Both the position numbers and the translations under genes were made by a program. Below are positions 1 to 10,934 of a stretch of DNA of 60,000 nt, one piece after another. Within the stretch, counting starts at the first letter, position 1. Every line of letters begins with the position of its first letter. Source of the stretch: Cryptomeria japonica. Lineage: Eukaryota; Streptophyta; Pinopsida; Cupressales; Cupressaceae. The notes under the pieces were generated by a model that saw only the letters and a list, made by a program, of their open reading frames with translations, ran no database searches and was not told the DNA's origin. The stretch lies in NCBI RefSeq assembly GCF_030272615.1, contig NC_081408.1, forward strand, positions 605,919,673-605,979,672, written 5' to 3'.

Positions 1-845
1 CGATATCAAAAAGCAATAGTTGTAAATGTAATGCCTATCCAATGTGAGTAGGATGAGTGAGATAAAGCAAAAAAATAGTAGTAGTGATGCTATTGATGTT
101 GTTTCCAATCTCTCTTTATGCCTTTTTATTTTGCGTACAAGACACTTAGTTTTTTACTCTATAAATTTCACGAGGGATATTATTGGGTGCAAAATGGAAT
201 TTTCAAAAGTAGTTTGTCGAATATCAATCAATCATCTTTTCAAAAAATATAATTTAAAATATTCAAAGAACTTAATTGGTTGTTTATTATAATCTTCACT
301 TCAATTGGTGTATATTGAAATTTGTAATTATTTTATGTTGAGAGACGATACTAATAATAAAGTCGTGTGTACTAATAAGTCTCAAAAAATTATTCTCTTT
401 CGACACTATATCAAATCAATAAGGATGTCATTTTACAAATTTAAAATGGTGAGCAACCTTTTCATTAATATTTTTTTTATTACTATTGGAATAATTTTCA
501 AGGACATCTTCCAACAACTTTAATAATATCAAACTTTACCTTTTATTGCTTAAATTAGGTGTACAATCCTAAATATACTTGAAGACAATTTATAATTGTT
601 TAATATTTATACAAATTTTACTTCAGAAATAATTGCAATACATTTTTCAAATTCAATGTGAGTGTTGGGTATGAAATGTCAATACCAAAAAGAAATAGTA
701 AATTTAATACCTTTAATGTGAGTGTGATGAGTGAGATAAAGTTAAAAAATAGTAGTACTATTGTAATTGTTGTGTCCAATCTCTCTTTAGAATGTTTTGT
801 TATTGTCTACAAGACACTTTGCTTTAATTATATAAATTTAAATTT
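1..845. repeat. Dispersed direct repeat, two ~170 bp copies
   Basis: Positions 1-170 and 676-845 are diverged copies of one another. Both contain a GTGAGT...GATGAGTGAGATAAAG stretch, then AAAAATAGTAGTA, then TCCAATCTCTCTTTA, then CAAGACACTT and a TATAAATTT-like end. The intervening 505 bp is AT-rich and unrecognised. No coding function is apparent; short open frames here are not supported. It could be two fragments of one old repeat family. Confidence 0.6.
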
Positions 846-2573
846 ATAATTAATCCATGCGAATAAGCTCTTTTTTAATACATTTTCATAATCTTAATAT
901 TATTTTCATGAAATTCATTTCTTTTGTATAAATGTTTAGAATGTTTTATTTTTATAGATAAATATTTCTATTTACATAAAAGTAAAACATTAGATTCTAG
1001 TTAGATTGCACTACAAGATTATATGAAAAATTTAAGTTTTAATGATATTAGATGTTGTAAAGTATAATACAATAAAAAAATGGTTACAAACTTATATAAT
1101 ATAAATTTCAAGTAAAGAAAGCATACGATCCAATCTTACATGTTATTTATATCACAATGAGTATATGTTGAAAGTAGGTAATCATTTATTATGATTGCCC
1201 TTGTGTTCACATAATGCTTAATCAAAGCAAAGAACTGATCAAATATCATACAACTAATAAATATCAAGTACCTATAACTTGTCTATCTACCAACATGTTG
1301 ATAGTAATGGAATTCACTTCTTCACATGTTTTATAATTTTAATCCCATGTCAACACGTTTGTGCATATGTCATTTTTGAATCTAATCATATGGAGAAGAT
1401 AGAAGAATGTTGTATCTCACTTTCCTCTATGTCTTATTTGGCCCATTGAAGATCGTTAGAAATTTTTCACTAAATGGCACAAATTTTTAAATGTATAAGT
1501 TGTAGATTCATTCTTGAGAGCTTTTCTTACATTGCATAGGCCTTGGAGTGTGGATTTGTTCTATATACTATTTTTGGTGCAACCAACAGTGTACAATTTA
1601 TTACCCACACCATTGTACTTACACACCAAAGATACTAAAAATCATAGTCTTCACATATATTGTTTTAAAAATAATATACACCAAAGATACTAAACAACAC
1701 CATCTTCACATATACTGTTTTAAAAATATACTAGGTCGCATTTTCCTTGCATTATAACATAGCTTAAATAACACATAGAAGAGAAGTACACAATCATATA
1801 GATGGCGTGGGACTTCAAAATGAAAATAATTTTACAGTAGACCAATACAATATAATCAAAGAAGCCAATTCTATAAATAACTTTGCATAAAAAATAAAAT
1901 TAAAAGGTACAATAATCAATTGTTTCCTATACACATTTCTTACAATTTACAAATAATATATGAACTAAAATTATCATTTATCATTGGTCATTCCCTCAAT
2001 ACATGATAAGGTTACAACCATATCTTTCTCCTAATCATCATCAAAATATTACCCTCTTATGACCAAATTGCTACAAATTTTGATTTTAATTTGTTATGAT
2101 ACATATCACTTACATTTACTAAAATAATTTAGATACTAAATTTAGACAAAAAAATCCTAGTTGTGGTAGACATTTGACAGAATCTCTTAATTTTATTATT
2201 GATTTTTCAATTATGTTTATTTATCCCATCTTGCAATATCATTCATTATTAGATAGTTCAATTTTTTTAATACTCATTAGAATGCCAAATAATTAAAGGT
2301 GATAAATTTAGAGAGAACTTGCACATTCTTAACTATCCTCCTCTTCACAATAAAAAAAAATTACAAGATAGGTACTAGCCATTATGTGGTACATGTTTTT
2401 TATTATAATTTGAAGTTGGAACTTATCTCTCAACAATTTTAATTGATATGATAGTGGTAAATATTTAATGCTAGTTTTTGTAATATTTTTGTTCATAGTA
2501 TTTTTGTTGATTAAGAAGAAAAAGGTAAAGAGGATATCATTATAAATTGGGAGCCTATTTTTTATGAGAAGGA
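846..2573. other. AT-rich non-coding stretch
   Basis: I see no gene, RNA gene or recognisable transposon domain here apart from the 57-bp duplication listed separately. Composition is strongly AT-rich and frames are short in all phases. The last five bases (2569-2573, AAGGA) are the left copy of a target-site duplication belonging to the element that follows. Confidence 0.6.
1622..1735. repeat. 57-bp tandem duplication
   Basis: Two adjacent units start at 1622 and 1679 with CACCAAAGATACTAAA, and both continue with a shared TCTTCACATATA and TGTTTTAAAAATA. The second unit has a few substitutions. It appears to be a simple local duplication in AT-rich DNA. Confidence 0.7.
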
Positions 2574-3652
2574 TGATGCATTCAAGGTAGGGAGATCTAA
2601 TGAAGGACAACCCAACCTTGAAGCTTAACACATAAACCAAGCAAAACATACCGGTAACCGGTAACAAGATACCAGAAACAACAGAAAGAACAATCGGTAG
2701 CTACACATAAAACATAATTGGTAAGCAATATGAACAATTCTTATAACAGTTTAATAAATTACATATGCCACATGTTGTACCGCAACCCATGATTACAAAA
2801 CAACTCTTCAATATAGATCTATGATCCACAAATCATCTTCTCAACAATTCATCATCTGGTAACAACTTCCACTATTCTGCACTGATCTAGACCTCAACCA
2901 TCCTAGCTCCAGTCTCTCCAGACCATAAATCATTCGTTCGGCCTCCGATAACAGTCTGCACTGCTCTGCTCGGATCCAAATGTCAGCCCTTCCAGACTTT
3001 AGTCTCCCCAGACCATAAATCATCGGTTCGTCCTCCAGTAACAGGCTTCACTATTCTACACTAATCCAGACTTCAACCATCTCGACTTCCATCTCCCCAG
3101 ATCAGGATCTCTTTGGAAACTACATCTTTGCTCGCTCTCAAACTCTGTCTTTGATCTTCTGTCTTCTTTCTTCTCAAATGATTTGCAAACCACCCATTAT
3201 ACCATCCACAAATAATTATAGCTCAATCAAGTCGGCCCAAAGACCAACCGGTTCATGAAATGTCTAACGGTAACATGTCGGCTCAAACAACTAAGAACAA
3301 TCTCCAAAACATAAAATGATGTGCGGACCTCCGGGAATACCGACCAAGGTGCAAAGCAATATCTCCAATGATCCACAAGTCACGAAGGTCAACCACAACC
3401 TGAAATCATCTTTGATCAACACTCTGCTAGACTAACCGGTAAGAACATATCAACTGGGCCAATACCGAAATCCATCTCATCGGAAACAAAACCAAATGCT
3501 ATGAAACTCGAACACGATAAAGATCACAAACACAAGGGAATAAACCCAAAAACTCAATGCTGAACACTCAAACTAGAAGAAATTCCATGCTCTCAAGCAA
3601 TTCCACTGAAAAATGCCCAACCGGTAAGAAATAGACCGGTGCTCCTGCATCA
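2574..3652 (-). repeat. LTR copy 1 of the three-LTR element
   Basis: On the + strand it runs from TGATGCATTCAAGG to CTGCATCA. It is rich in the motif ACCGGT and contains an internal ~90-bp tandem triplication (units near 2861, 2950 and 3040) with the recurring phrase AGACCATAAATCAT. Short open frames within it are not coding. Copies 2 and 3 match it along their whole length with scattered substitutions. Confidence 0.8.
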
Positions 3653-3807
3653 GATTCTCTGGGTTAATTGAAAAGTGAGTCCCATCACTTGATTTGGTTT
3701 GATGATCTAAACAAGTCCACAAGTCGCCTCAATTTTCTCTTCAACCAACTGGTCCATAACTGGGTCTTCCTCCAACAACAGGTTCACAAACCAACTCTGA
3801 TCCCACT
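3653..3807 (-). other. 155-bp internal segment 1 with primer-site-like sequence
   Basis: This segment occurs only between LTR copies and not at either outer end of the insertion, so it is internal sequence and not part of the repeat. Next to the LTR, minus-strand TGGGATCAGAG (3795-3805) resembles the initiator-tRNA-Met primer site. No clear polypurine tract is seen at the other end. It is too short to encode any retroviral domain. Confidence 0.65.
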
Positions 3808-4882
3808 TGACACAGTCAAGGTAGGGAGATCCAATGAAGGACAACCCAACCTTGCATCTTAACACATAAACCAAGAAAAACATACCGGTAACAAGATACC
3901 ATAAACAACAGAAAGAACAACCGGTAGCTACACAAAATAGATAACCAGTAAACAATATGAACAATTCTTATAACAGTTTAATAAATTACATATGCCACAT
4001 GATGGACTGCAACCCAGGATTACAAAACAACTCTTCAACATAGATCTATGATCCACAGATCATCTTCTCAACAATTCATCATCCGGTAACAACTTCCACT
4101 GTTCTGCATTCATCCTAACCTCAGCCATCCCGACTTCAGTCTCCCCAGATCAGAAATCATTTGTTCGACCTCTGCTAACAATCTGCACTACTCTGCTCGG
4201 ATCCGAACCTCAGCCCTTCCAGACTTCAGTCTCCCTAGACTATAAATCACCGATTCGGCCTTCGGTAACAGTCTTCACTGTTTTGCACTAATCCGAACTT
4301 CAGCCATCCCGACTTCCATCTCCCTAGATCAGAATCTCTCCAAAAACTACATCTTCGCTCGATCTCGAACTCTATCTTTGATCTTCTATCTTCTATCTTC
4401 TCAAATGATTCACAAACCACCCTTTATACCATCCACAAATAATTATAGCTCTATCAAGTCGACCCAAAGACCAACCGGTTCATGAAATGTGTAATGGTAA
4501 CATGTTGACTCAAACAACTAAGAACAATCTCCAAAACATAAAGTGATGTGTGGACCTCCAAGAATACCGGCCAAGGCCCAAAGCAACATCTCCAATGATC
4601 TTCAAGTCATGAAGGTCAACCACAACCCAAAATCATCTTCGATCAACACTCTGCCAAACTAACCGGTAATAACATATCAACCGGACCAATACTGGAATCC
4701 ATATCTCATTGGAAACAAAACCAAATGCTATGAAACTCGAACATGACAAAGATCACAAACACAAGGGAATAAACCCAAAACCTCAACACTGAAAACTCAA
4801 ACCAGAAGAAATTCCACACTCTAAAGCAATTCAATTGAAAAATTGCCCAACCGGTAAGAACTAGACTGGTGCTCCTGCATCA
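3808..4882 (-). repeat. LTR copy 2 of the three-LTR element
   Basis: This middle copy begins TGACACAGTCAAGG and ends CTGCATCA on the + strand. It carries the same internal ~90-bp triplication and ACCGGT motifs as copy 1. Because it is shared by two LTR-internal units, the array is a single tandem structure and not two separate insertions. Confidence 0.8.
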
Positions 4883-5037
4883 GACTCTTGAGGTTGATTG
4901 AAAAGTGAGTCCCATCACTTGATCTAGTTCGACAATCTGAACAAGTCCACAAGTCACCTCAATTTTGTCTCCAACCAACTGGTGCATAATCGGGTCTTCC
5001 TCCAACAACAGGTTCACAAACCAGCTTTGATCCCACT
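4883..5037 (-). other. 155-bp internal segment 2
   Basis: It is a diverged copy of segment 3653-3807 of the same length. Its minus-strand primer-site-like sequence reads TGGGATCAAAGC (5024-5035). It has no coding capacity. Confidence 0.65.
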
Positions 5038-6110
5038 TGACGCAGTCAAGGGAGGGAGATCCATGAAGGACAACCCAACCTTGTAGCTTAACACATAAAC
5101 CAAGAAAACCATACCGGTAACCAGTAACAAGATACTAGAAATAGAAGAAAGAACAACTGGTAGCTACACAAAATACATAACTGGTAAACAATATGAACAA
5201 TTTTTATAACAGTTTAATAAATTACATATGCCACATGCTGGACCGCAACCCAGAATTACAAAACAACTCTTCAACATAGATCTATGATCCGCAGATCATC
5301 TTCTCAACAATTCATCACCCAGTAACAACTTCCACTGTTCTGCACTGATCCGGACCTCAGCCATCCCGACTTCAGTCTCCCTAGACCGAAAATCATCTAT
5401 TCAGCCTCCGGTAACAGTCTACACTACTCTGCTTGGATCCAGACCTCAACCCTTCCCGACTTCAGTCTCCCATGACCATAAATCATCGATTCGGCCTCCA
5501 ATATCAGTCTTTACTATTCTGCACTAATCCGGACTTCAACCATCCTAACTTCCATCTCCCCGGATTAGAATCTCTCCGGAAACTATATCTTTGCTCACTC
5601 TCAAACTCTGTCTTTGATCTTCTGTCTTCTCAAATGATTCACAAACCACCCTTTGTAACATCTGCAAATAATTACAACTTGATCAAGTTGGCCCAAAGAC
5701 CAACAGGTTCATGAAATGTGTAACAGTAACATGTCGTCTCAAGCAACTAAGAATAATATCCAAAACATAAAATGATGTGTGGACCTCTGAGAATACCAAC
5801 CGAGGCCCAAAGAAACATCTCCAATGATCAACAAGTCACGGAGGTCAACCGCAACCTGAAATCATCTTTGATCAACACTCTGCCAGACTAACCGGTAAGA
5901 ACATATCGACTGGGCCAATACCAGAATCCATATCTCATCGAAAAAAAAACCAAATGCTATGAAACTTGAACATGATAAAGATCACTAACACAAGGGAATA
6001 AACCCAAAACCTCAACGGTGAACACTCAAACTAGAAGAAATTCCACACTCTCAAGCAATTCCACCGAAAACTGCCCAACCGATAAGAACTAGATCGGTGC
6101 TTCTGCATTA
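5038..6110 (-). repeat. LTR copy 3 of the three-LTR element
   Basis: This rightmost copy ends CTGCATTA (one change from CTGCATCA) and is followed directly by the right target duplication AAGGA (6111-6115). The open frame at 5433-5714 is a chance reading of repeat DNA, since the other two copies do not keep it open. Confidence 0.75.
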
Positions 6111-6951
6111 AAGGACCTCCCAATTAGTTGGAGCAATCTCCTTGATAAAAAAAACATTCATTCTCTAATTTTTTAACTACATAGCAACATGAATATTTTT
6201 ATTTTGTTTGTGGACTCTTTGTCAACTTTTGAAAATTTGGAAAATAAAGGTCAAATGAGAGAAAAAATGCCTTTATTGAAGTGTGATTCTCATTGGTCCA
6301 ACTATCACCATACATCCATCATAAATTTACTTGAATATTCAATGGTACCTAATTCATCTTATCAACATTTGTCACACTTTAGCATTGGCTTAGAGACATT
6401 TGAGCAACATTTGGAGGGATAATCTTTTTCTTTGGACTATGATCTACATTGGTCTTCATCATTTTAGCCTGGAACACTTGATTTGACTATAGTACCTTTT
6501 AGCATCAACATGGGGACACTTGAGTAGAGTTCAAATGCATCATACATATTGAGTTTTCTTCTTTCATATTTCTTTCAGGATTAGGAAGATAACTTGAATA
6601 ATTTTGTAGTACTATTTCTTCCTAAGGGGAGGAATTTTATTAGTCAATCTTGGATCATCTTTAGCATTCATTGTTGGGAATCTACCATCACCGCAAAAGA
6701 TTCCTCATTGGTGGGGGGGAGGATTATGTGGTCTCTCTCCTTCTACTCTCTCATGAGAAATATTTTTTCCTCATATGGTATTTTGTACTTATCATACTTT
6801 AGAGAGCTTATTTTCTATTATTTATGTTGTAGTTTTTTCCTACATGGTTTTATCCTCTTCTTTATGAGGTGCAGTGTACTTTGATACCCTATTAGGATTT
6901 TATGTCAGGACACACTCTTTTCCCTCATCTAAGCTATGCTCGAGGGGGGTG
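6111..6951. other. Unrecognised non-coding stretch
   Basis: After the right TSD there is moderately AT-rich DNA with short frames that I cannot relate to any family. Its right edge, CTCGAGGGGGG just before 6952, resembles a polypurine tract. The stretch may therefore be the 3' untranslated end of a lost + strand LTR element. Confidence 0.4.
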
Positions 6952-7215
6952 TTGGTTTATAACAATGCTTAGTGCTTAAGTGGCTTGCCCATGTGGCAAG
7001 TTAGGTAGGGTGGTAGGTAAGATATTTGTCTTTTATATACCTCCACTCCTCTCCTAATGTACTCATTCACTCATCCAATGCAATTATTATTAATTTTGTT
7101 TGTGATTCCTTTTTTATTTGTTGTTTCTATTTGAAGGGCACACACTATGCTGAGAGGGGGGTTGCATCAATATATCCAAATATCAACTTTCAATTAAAAA
7201 TTAATTATAATTAAT
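6952..7215 (+). repeat. Possible short LTR following a polypurine tract
   Basis: TGTTGGTTTATAAC begins immediately after CGAGGGGGG, the typical arrangement of a plant Ty1/copia polypurine tract and 3' LTR. A TTTTATATACC sequence near 7033 could be its TATA box. No second copy lies in the window, and the right boundary is uncertain. An alternative is a chance G-rich run, so this call is tentative. Confidence 0.35.
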
Positions 7216-7266
7216 AACTTCTCTAAGCATGAATCCCAAAAAAACTTCAAATAAACAACTACTATC

Positions 7267-8730
7267 TCTAGACATATAAAAATGACCATATTCCTAAATG
7301 AATATTTTATGTTCATAGTTAAAACTAATTTAACTAAATCACCCACATCCTTCTATTTAATTAAGTAAATTATTCAATTTATTTAGTTAAATTCACTTAA
7401 GCCCTTTTATGTCATTTAATTGAATAAATCATTTTATTTAATTAAATCCCTTCTTCTTACTTTTAATTAAATTTACATTTAGTTAATAGTTTACCCCAAA
7501 TTGAATAAATCTAATTTATTGAATTTCTCAAATTGCAACCAAATTGAAATAAAACAATTTATTTTAATTAATTCTATTTTCCCTCACCCACTTGCATTTT
7601 CCTACATCTCCCACTTGCATCCAAAACCCTATTCCTAATTTCTTCTAGAATCCATCTAATCCTAATCAATTAACCCCAAACCCATCCATTATCCCTTTTC
7701 CCTAAATTTGAGGAGGTCACTTCTCAAATTTGGAGTAAAATATTCAAAAGGCATTAAAGCCTTTATCCATTCAGCAAGCTAGCTTGTTGAATACCCCCAA
7801 ATTTGGAAGGAATCTTACAAACTTGTCCCCAAAGTCTTCAAACCATTAATGGTTAACTAACCCTTAGTGGTATGGTTAGAGACTTTTTGACTAACTTAAC
7901 CTCCATCTAACCCAAGGCTCTCATCAAGCATTCATTGCTTTGACCATGGTTATCCCTTTAACCTTTGCACAAGAGTTTACCCCTTGGGTAAAAGCTTTAT
8001 CCAACGGATAACCCTAACCTAACCTTAACCCTTACCTCCTAGGGTAACCATGAGGTCTTATCAAGCATTTAATGCTTCTTTCATATCCTCTCAACCAGTC
8101 TTATGTTGACAATTGTCACCATTTCATCGGTGAAAATTGTAAACATGGATTGATAACTTTCAATCCTGATCCTTGATTAACTCCTTCAATCTTGACCATC
8201 CATTGCCCTATTTTCACTATAAATAAAACTCTCATTCCTCCATTTTAAAGATCAATGCAAGCTTTTAGTATCTCATTTATGCTCAATTTTATTAACACAT
8301 CTAGCTTCTCTTTGTAATAGGAATTAATCTAATAAGCACTTTAGACTATTTCCTTTATCACTAGCTTAAATCATTAACTAGTATATCATGTTAGGATAGT
8401 ATTGCTACTAATCTTGTCATCTTATAATCTAGTTTATTGCATTTGTAGGATCATGCATGGATAGGATGCATTTCATAATTTAAATCAATCATAAGCATCC
8501 CTTGTTCTTGCATTCGTCATTCCTAAGCCACTTTTCTCAGTGATCTGAGAGAAAAGGCATTGGCTTGAGGGACCTTATGAGATAGAGAACCATGAAACCA
8601 ACCTTGGGAAGTTGAGTCATTCTTCATGACTCCATAACTTGCACCAAGAAGTCTCGTGGGTGTGTGAACAAGCCTCTTTGGGACTGCATTTTCGCATTTT
8701 GAGTTTCATCGCCCACTTTTCCCACACACA
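7267..8730 (+). repeat. Element A 5' LTR
   Basis: The right end (CACACACA, 8730) lies four bases before the primer site. The left end is inferred from similarity of TCTAGACATATAAAA to TGTAGACACCTAAAA, the LTR start of element D, with the expected TG changed to TC. Like the LTRs of D and E it is rich in AATTAAATAAAT-type sequence in its first part. The left boundary is uncertain because no partner LTR is present. Confidence 0.6.
8217..8226 (+). promoter_or_regulatory. TATA box of element A LTR
   Basis: ACTATAAATA lies ~510 bp before the LTR end, where the U3/R border of a Tat LTR would be. It is the only good TATA consensus in this part of the LTR. Transcription would start about 30 bp downstream; this is inferred. 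Confidence 0.5.
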
Positions 8731-8734
8731 TTTC

Positions 8735-8752
8735 TGGCGCCCACCGTGGGGC
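8735..8752 (+). other. Primer-binding site of element A
   Basis: TGGCGCCCACCGTGGGGC directly follows the LTR end. A TGGCGCC... sequence here is typical of Tat-like plant gypsy elements and would pair with the 3' end of a host tRNA; I do not assign which one. It fixes the element on the + strand. Confidence 0.75.
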
Positions 8753-8819
8753 TCTACCCCATTAATCAAATTGGTTTTTAAAAATAAACACTTTTGCAGG
8801 TACACGGGAAACAAGAATC

Positions 8820-9073
8820 AACGCGTAGGGAACATCCCTTAGCGCATCTGGTTGGTCTTTTAGCGCATCTGGCTCACTGTTTGATGCGTGAGACTCATTC
8901 CCCAGCACGTGCAGCCATACCTTAGTGCATCATCCTCACTAACATTTTCCTGTAGGTCTCGGTGCGGGAGAATAACAAAGTAGCGCATTTAGAAAATAGT
9001 TCAGCGCATCGGGTCTGTTCGATAGCGCATCCTAACTATCTCGTAGCACGTGCAGTCTATTCTGTAGCGCATC
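8820..9073 (+). repeat. 21-nt periodic motif array, block 1 of element A
   Basis: A core of the type AGCGCATC, AGCACGTG or AGTGCATC starts at 8820, 8841, 8862, 8883, 8904, 8924, then after a 37-nt step at 8961, 8982, 9003, 9024, 9045 and 9066. All other steps are 21 nt except one of 20. The ~13 bases between cores are largely unrelated to each other, so this is not an ordinary tandem repeat. The core is alternating purine-pyrimidine and CpG-rich. Function is unknown; packaging, protein binding or small-RNA targeting are possible. Confidence 0.75.
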
Positions 9074-10599
9074 ATTGACAGAGGCAAAATTTAAAACTTT
9101 AACCGAATGTGACATTAGACTTGTTGAAGTCCACCAAACCCACATATTTTTTTCTAACGATTTTACTTGGTATCTTGTAGGGTTTTTTAACAAGTTTCTT
9201 GCAGATGGGAGCTTAATTTTATTTCTAGGATCAAATAGTTTAAATTTTCACTAACTTAGTTAAGTTAGTCAAAATATAAAGCTTTTTGATTTTTTGTTGG
9301 ATAAAATTGAACTCACATGGTTTGGGCTTTAAAAAGAACCACAAAACAAAACAATTTTTCCTTGCTTGTCTAGGAGAAATTTTTTCAAATTGGATCTTAA
9401 AAAGAACAAATCAATTTGTCAAGTTTTACAAACAAATGGTTTAAAAAGAACTTCACCATCCTTTGGTGCATAAAATGATCCATTTTAAATTCTTGCAAGA
9501 AAAAGAATCACACAAAGTCTAAAGGTTAGTGGCAACTAAAGAGGGAAGATCTTCCCCTTTCAAATCGATTTCTTTTGTTGACAAAGCATCGCATTTATTT
9601 TGTTGACCAAGTTCCCTTTTAAATAGATCAGAAAATCATTGCTATAAAAGGTTAAAAGGAACACCATGTTTTCATGGAGCAACATCTCCATATAGAGATA
9701 AAAAATCATTGCTTTAAAAAGCTAAAAAGAACTTGTGTGCCTTGTCTCGAAAGTGGAAGGTATATGCTCTCCCCTTAATTGGGTGATCAAAAAGCCAAAC
9801 CACTCTTAAAAGCTTTCTTTACTTCAAGCAATAAATCCTTTAGCAGGCCTGCCTTCTCGAGGGGTTGAAAAACTCTTAAAGCCATTTTTGGCCGGTGTGA
9901 AGGGAACGACCTAAGTGGGAAACAACTTTGAAGCCAAGTGTTCCAACCCACTATAATCAAAAGTGGAAAGTGATGAAAGTCCTTTTCAATGGTTGTGCGC
10001 AACGATTAGCCTTCCCCCAGTATCCTTGAGATACATAAAGCCTTAGTTCTAAAGGTTGGGAAGCCTCCTAAGGAAGTTTATCACTGACGGACGAATGGGA
10101 AGCTTGATTATGGACCTTAGCATAGAAACTTTGAGCCGAGTCAGTATCTAGACATTTGCAATATCATAGTGCAAGGGTGGGGAAGAATCCGCCCCCAAGA
10201 TCGCTCACCATATATCTCCCAAAATAACTACTCAATTGTGAAGCAATTCACTTTGAGTTAATTTCTGGCAAAAGGCAAAAAAACGGGCCCCTCCTAGGGG
10301 GTGACATGGCTATTTGAGCTGACAGAGTATCAAGACTAGTGGGCTATGATATTGCTTATGACCTTTGAATAAAGAGTTTGACTGAAGTGCATGTTGTATC
10401 TAAACCTGTCAAAACATTGGGGATTTGAACACATCCTCGCAGAACATACACTTATTGTTTAGATTAAGAAAAATGGTTGTATCTTTGGTGTCGTGCTTTC
10501 ATTTGTTGCTTCAAAAAATTATCTATTAATACTAAAAACTCAAAGCAAAATTCCAAAAATCACGGAAAAGCAACCAAGTCAAAACTATTGGGGCAGTTT

Positions 10600-10934
10600 A
10601 GCGCGTGAAAGCAACTTCTTAGTGCGTGGAAACCATCTTTTAGCGCATTAAACCTTCACCTTAGCGCATCAAGTGTAAACATTAGTGCTTCATCATAAAC
10701 CAAAACTAGCAATTTCAAGTAGCACGTTGAAGCATCAGCTTAGCGCGTGGAAACCGAATCTTAGTGTGTAGGGTTTAACAGTTAGCGCCCCATATTGGCG
10801 CATAACCTTTTGAACCAAGGAAAAATCAAGATAAACTAGTTAGCGCGTATCAAGGGGCAGCGTAGCGCGTAGGGTCTTTTCTCTAGCGTGTTGAGGACTT
10901 TTTATAGCGCATTGAGTCTCTGTTTTAGCACATA
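10600..10934 (+). repeat. 21-nt periodic motif array, block 2 of element A
   Basis: Cores (AGCGCGTG, AGTGCGTG, AGCGCATT, AGCGCATC, AGTGCTTC and similar) start at 10600, 10621, 10642, 10663, 10684; then, 37 nt on, at 10721, 10742, 10763, 10784; then, 58 (37+21) nt on, at 10842, 10864, 10885, 10906 and 10927. The 37-nt step recurs from block 1. Spacer bases are mostly different from unit to unit. The overlapping open frame on the minus strand is not a gene. Confidence 0.75.

Larger units (their letters stand above)
2574..6110 (-). mobile_element. Three-LTR retrotransposon insertion (LTR-int-LTR-int-LTR) with TSD
   Basis: Three ~1.07 kb repeats (2574-3652, 3808-4882, 5038-6110) alternate with two 155-bp segments. 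The whole block is bounded by an exact 5-bp direct repeat AAGGA (2569-2573 and 6111-6115), the usual LTR-element target duplication. On the minus strand each repeat starts TGATGCAG (the outermost copy has a T-to-A change, TAATGCAG). The first two end in TCA next to a primer-site-like TGGGATCAGAG, close to the initiator-Met site TGGTATCAGAGC. No coding domain is present, so this is a non-autonomous element of TRIM or solo-LTR-like type, though its LTRs are far longer than those of a classical TRIM. The third LTR probably arose by unequal recombination or template switching. Confidence 0.8.

Noticed and set aside
31-523. Short + strand frames near the left edge
   Set aside because: They are AT-rich, under 90 codons, without motifs, and partly inside a repeated block.
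2841-3023. Open frames within the three-LTR element (also 3707-3964 and 5433-5714)
   Set aside because: They are not kept open in the other two LTR copies and have no domain features.
7998-8033. Telomere-like run (ACCCTAACCTAACCTTAACCC)
   Set aside because: The run is short, degenerate and inside the element A LTR. It is not an array of the plant TTTAGGG repeat.
10600-10934. CRISPR-like array (short conserved cores with variable spacers)
   Set aside because: The core is only ~8 bp, the period 21 nt, and the setting is a plant retrotransposon leader with no Cas-like gene. The resemblance is superficial.
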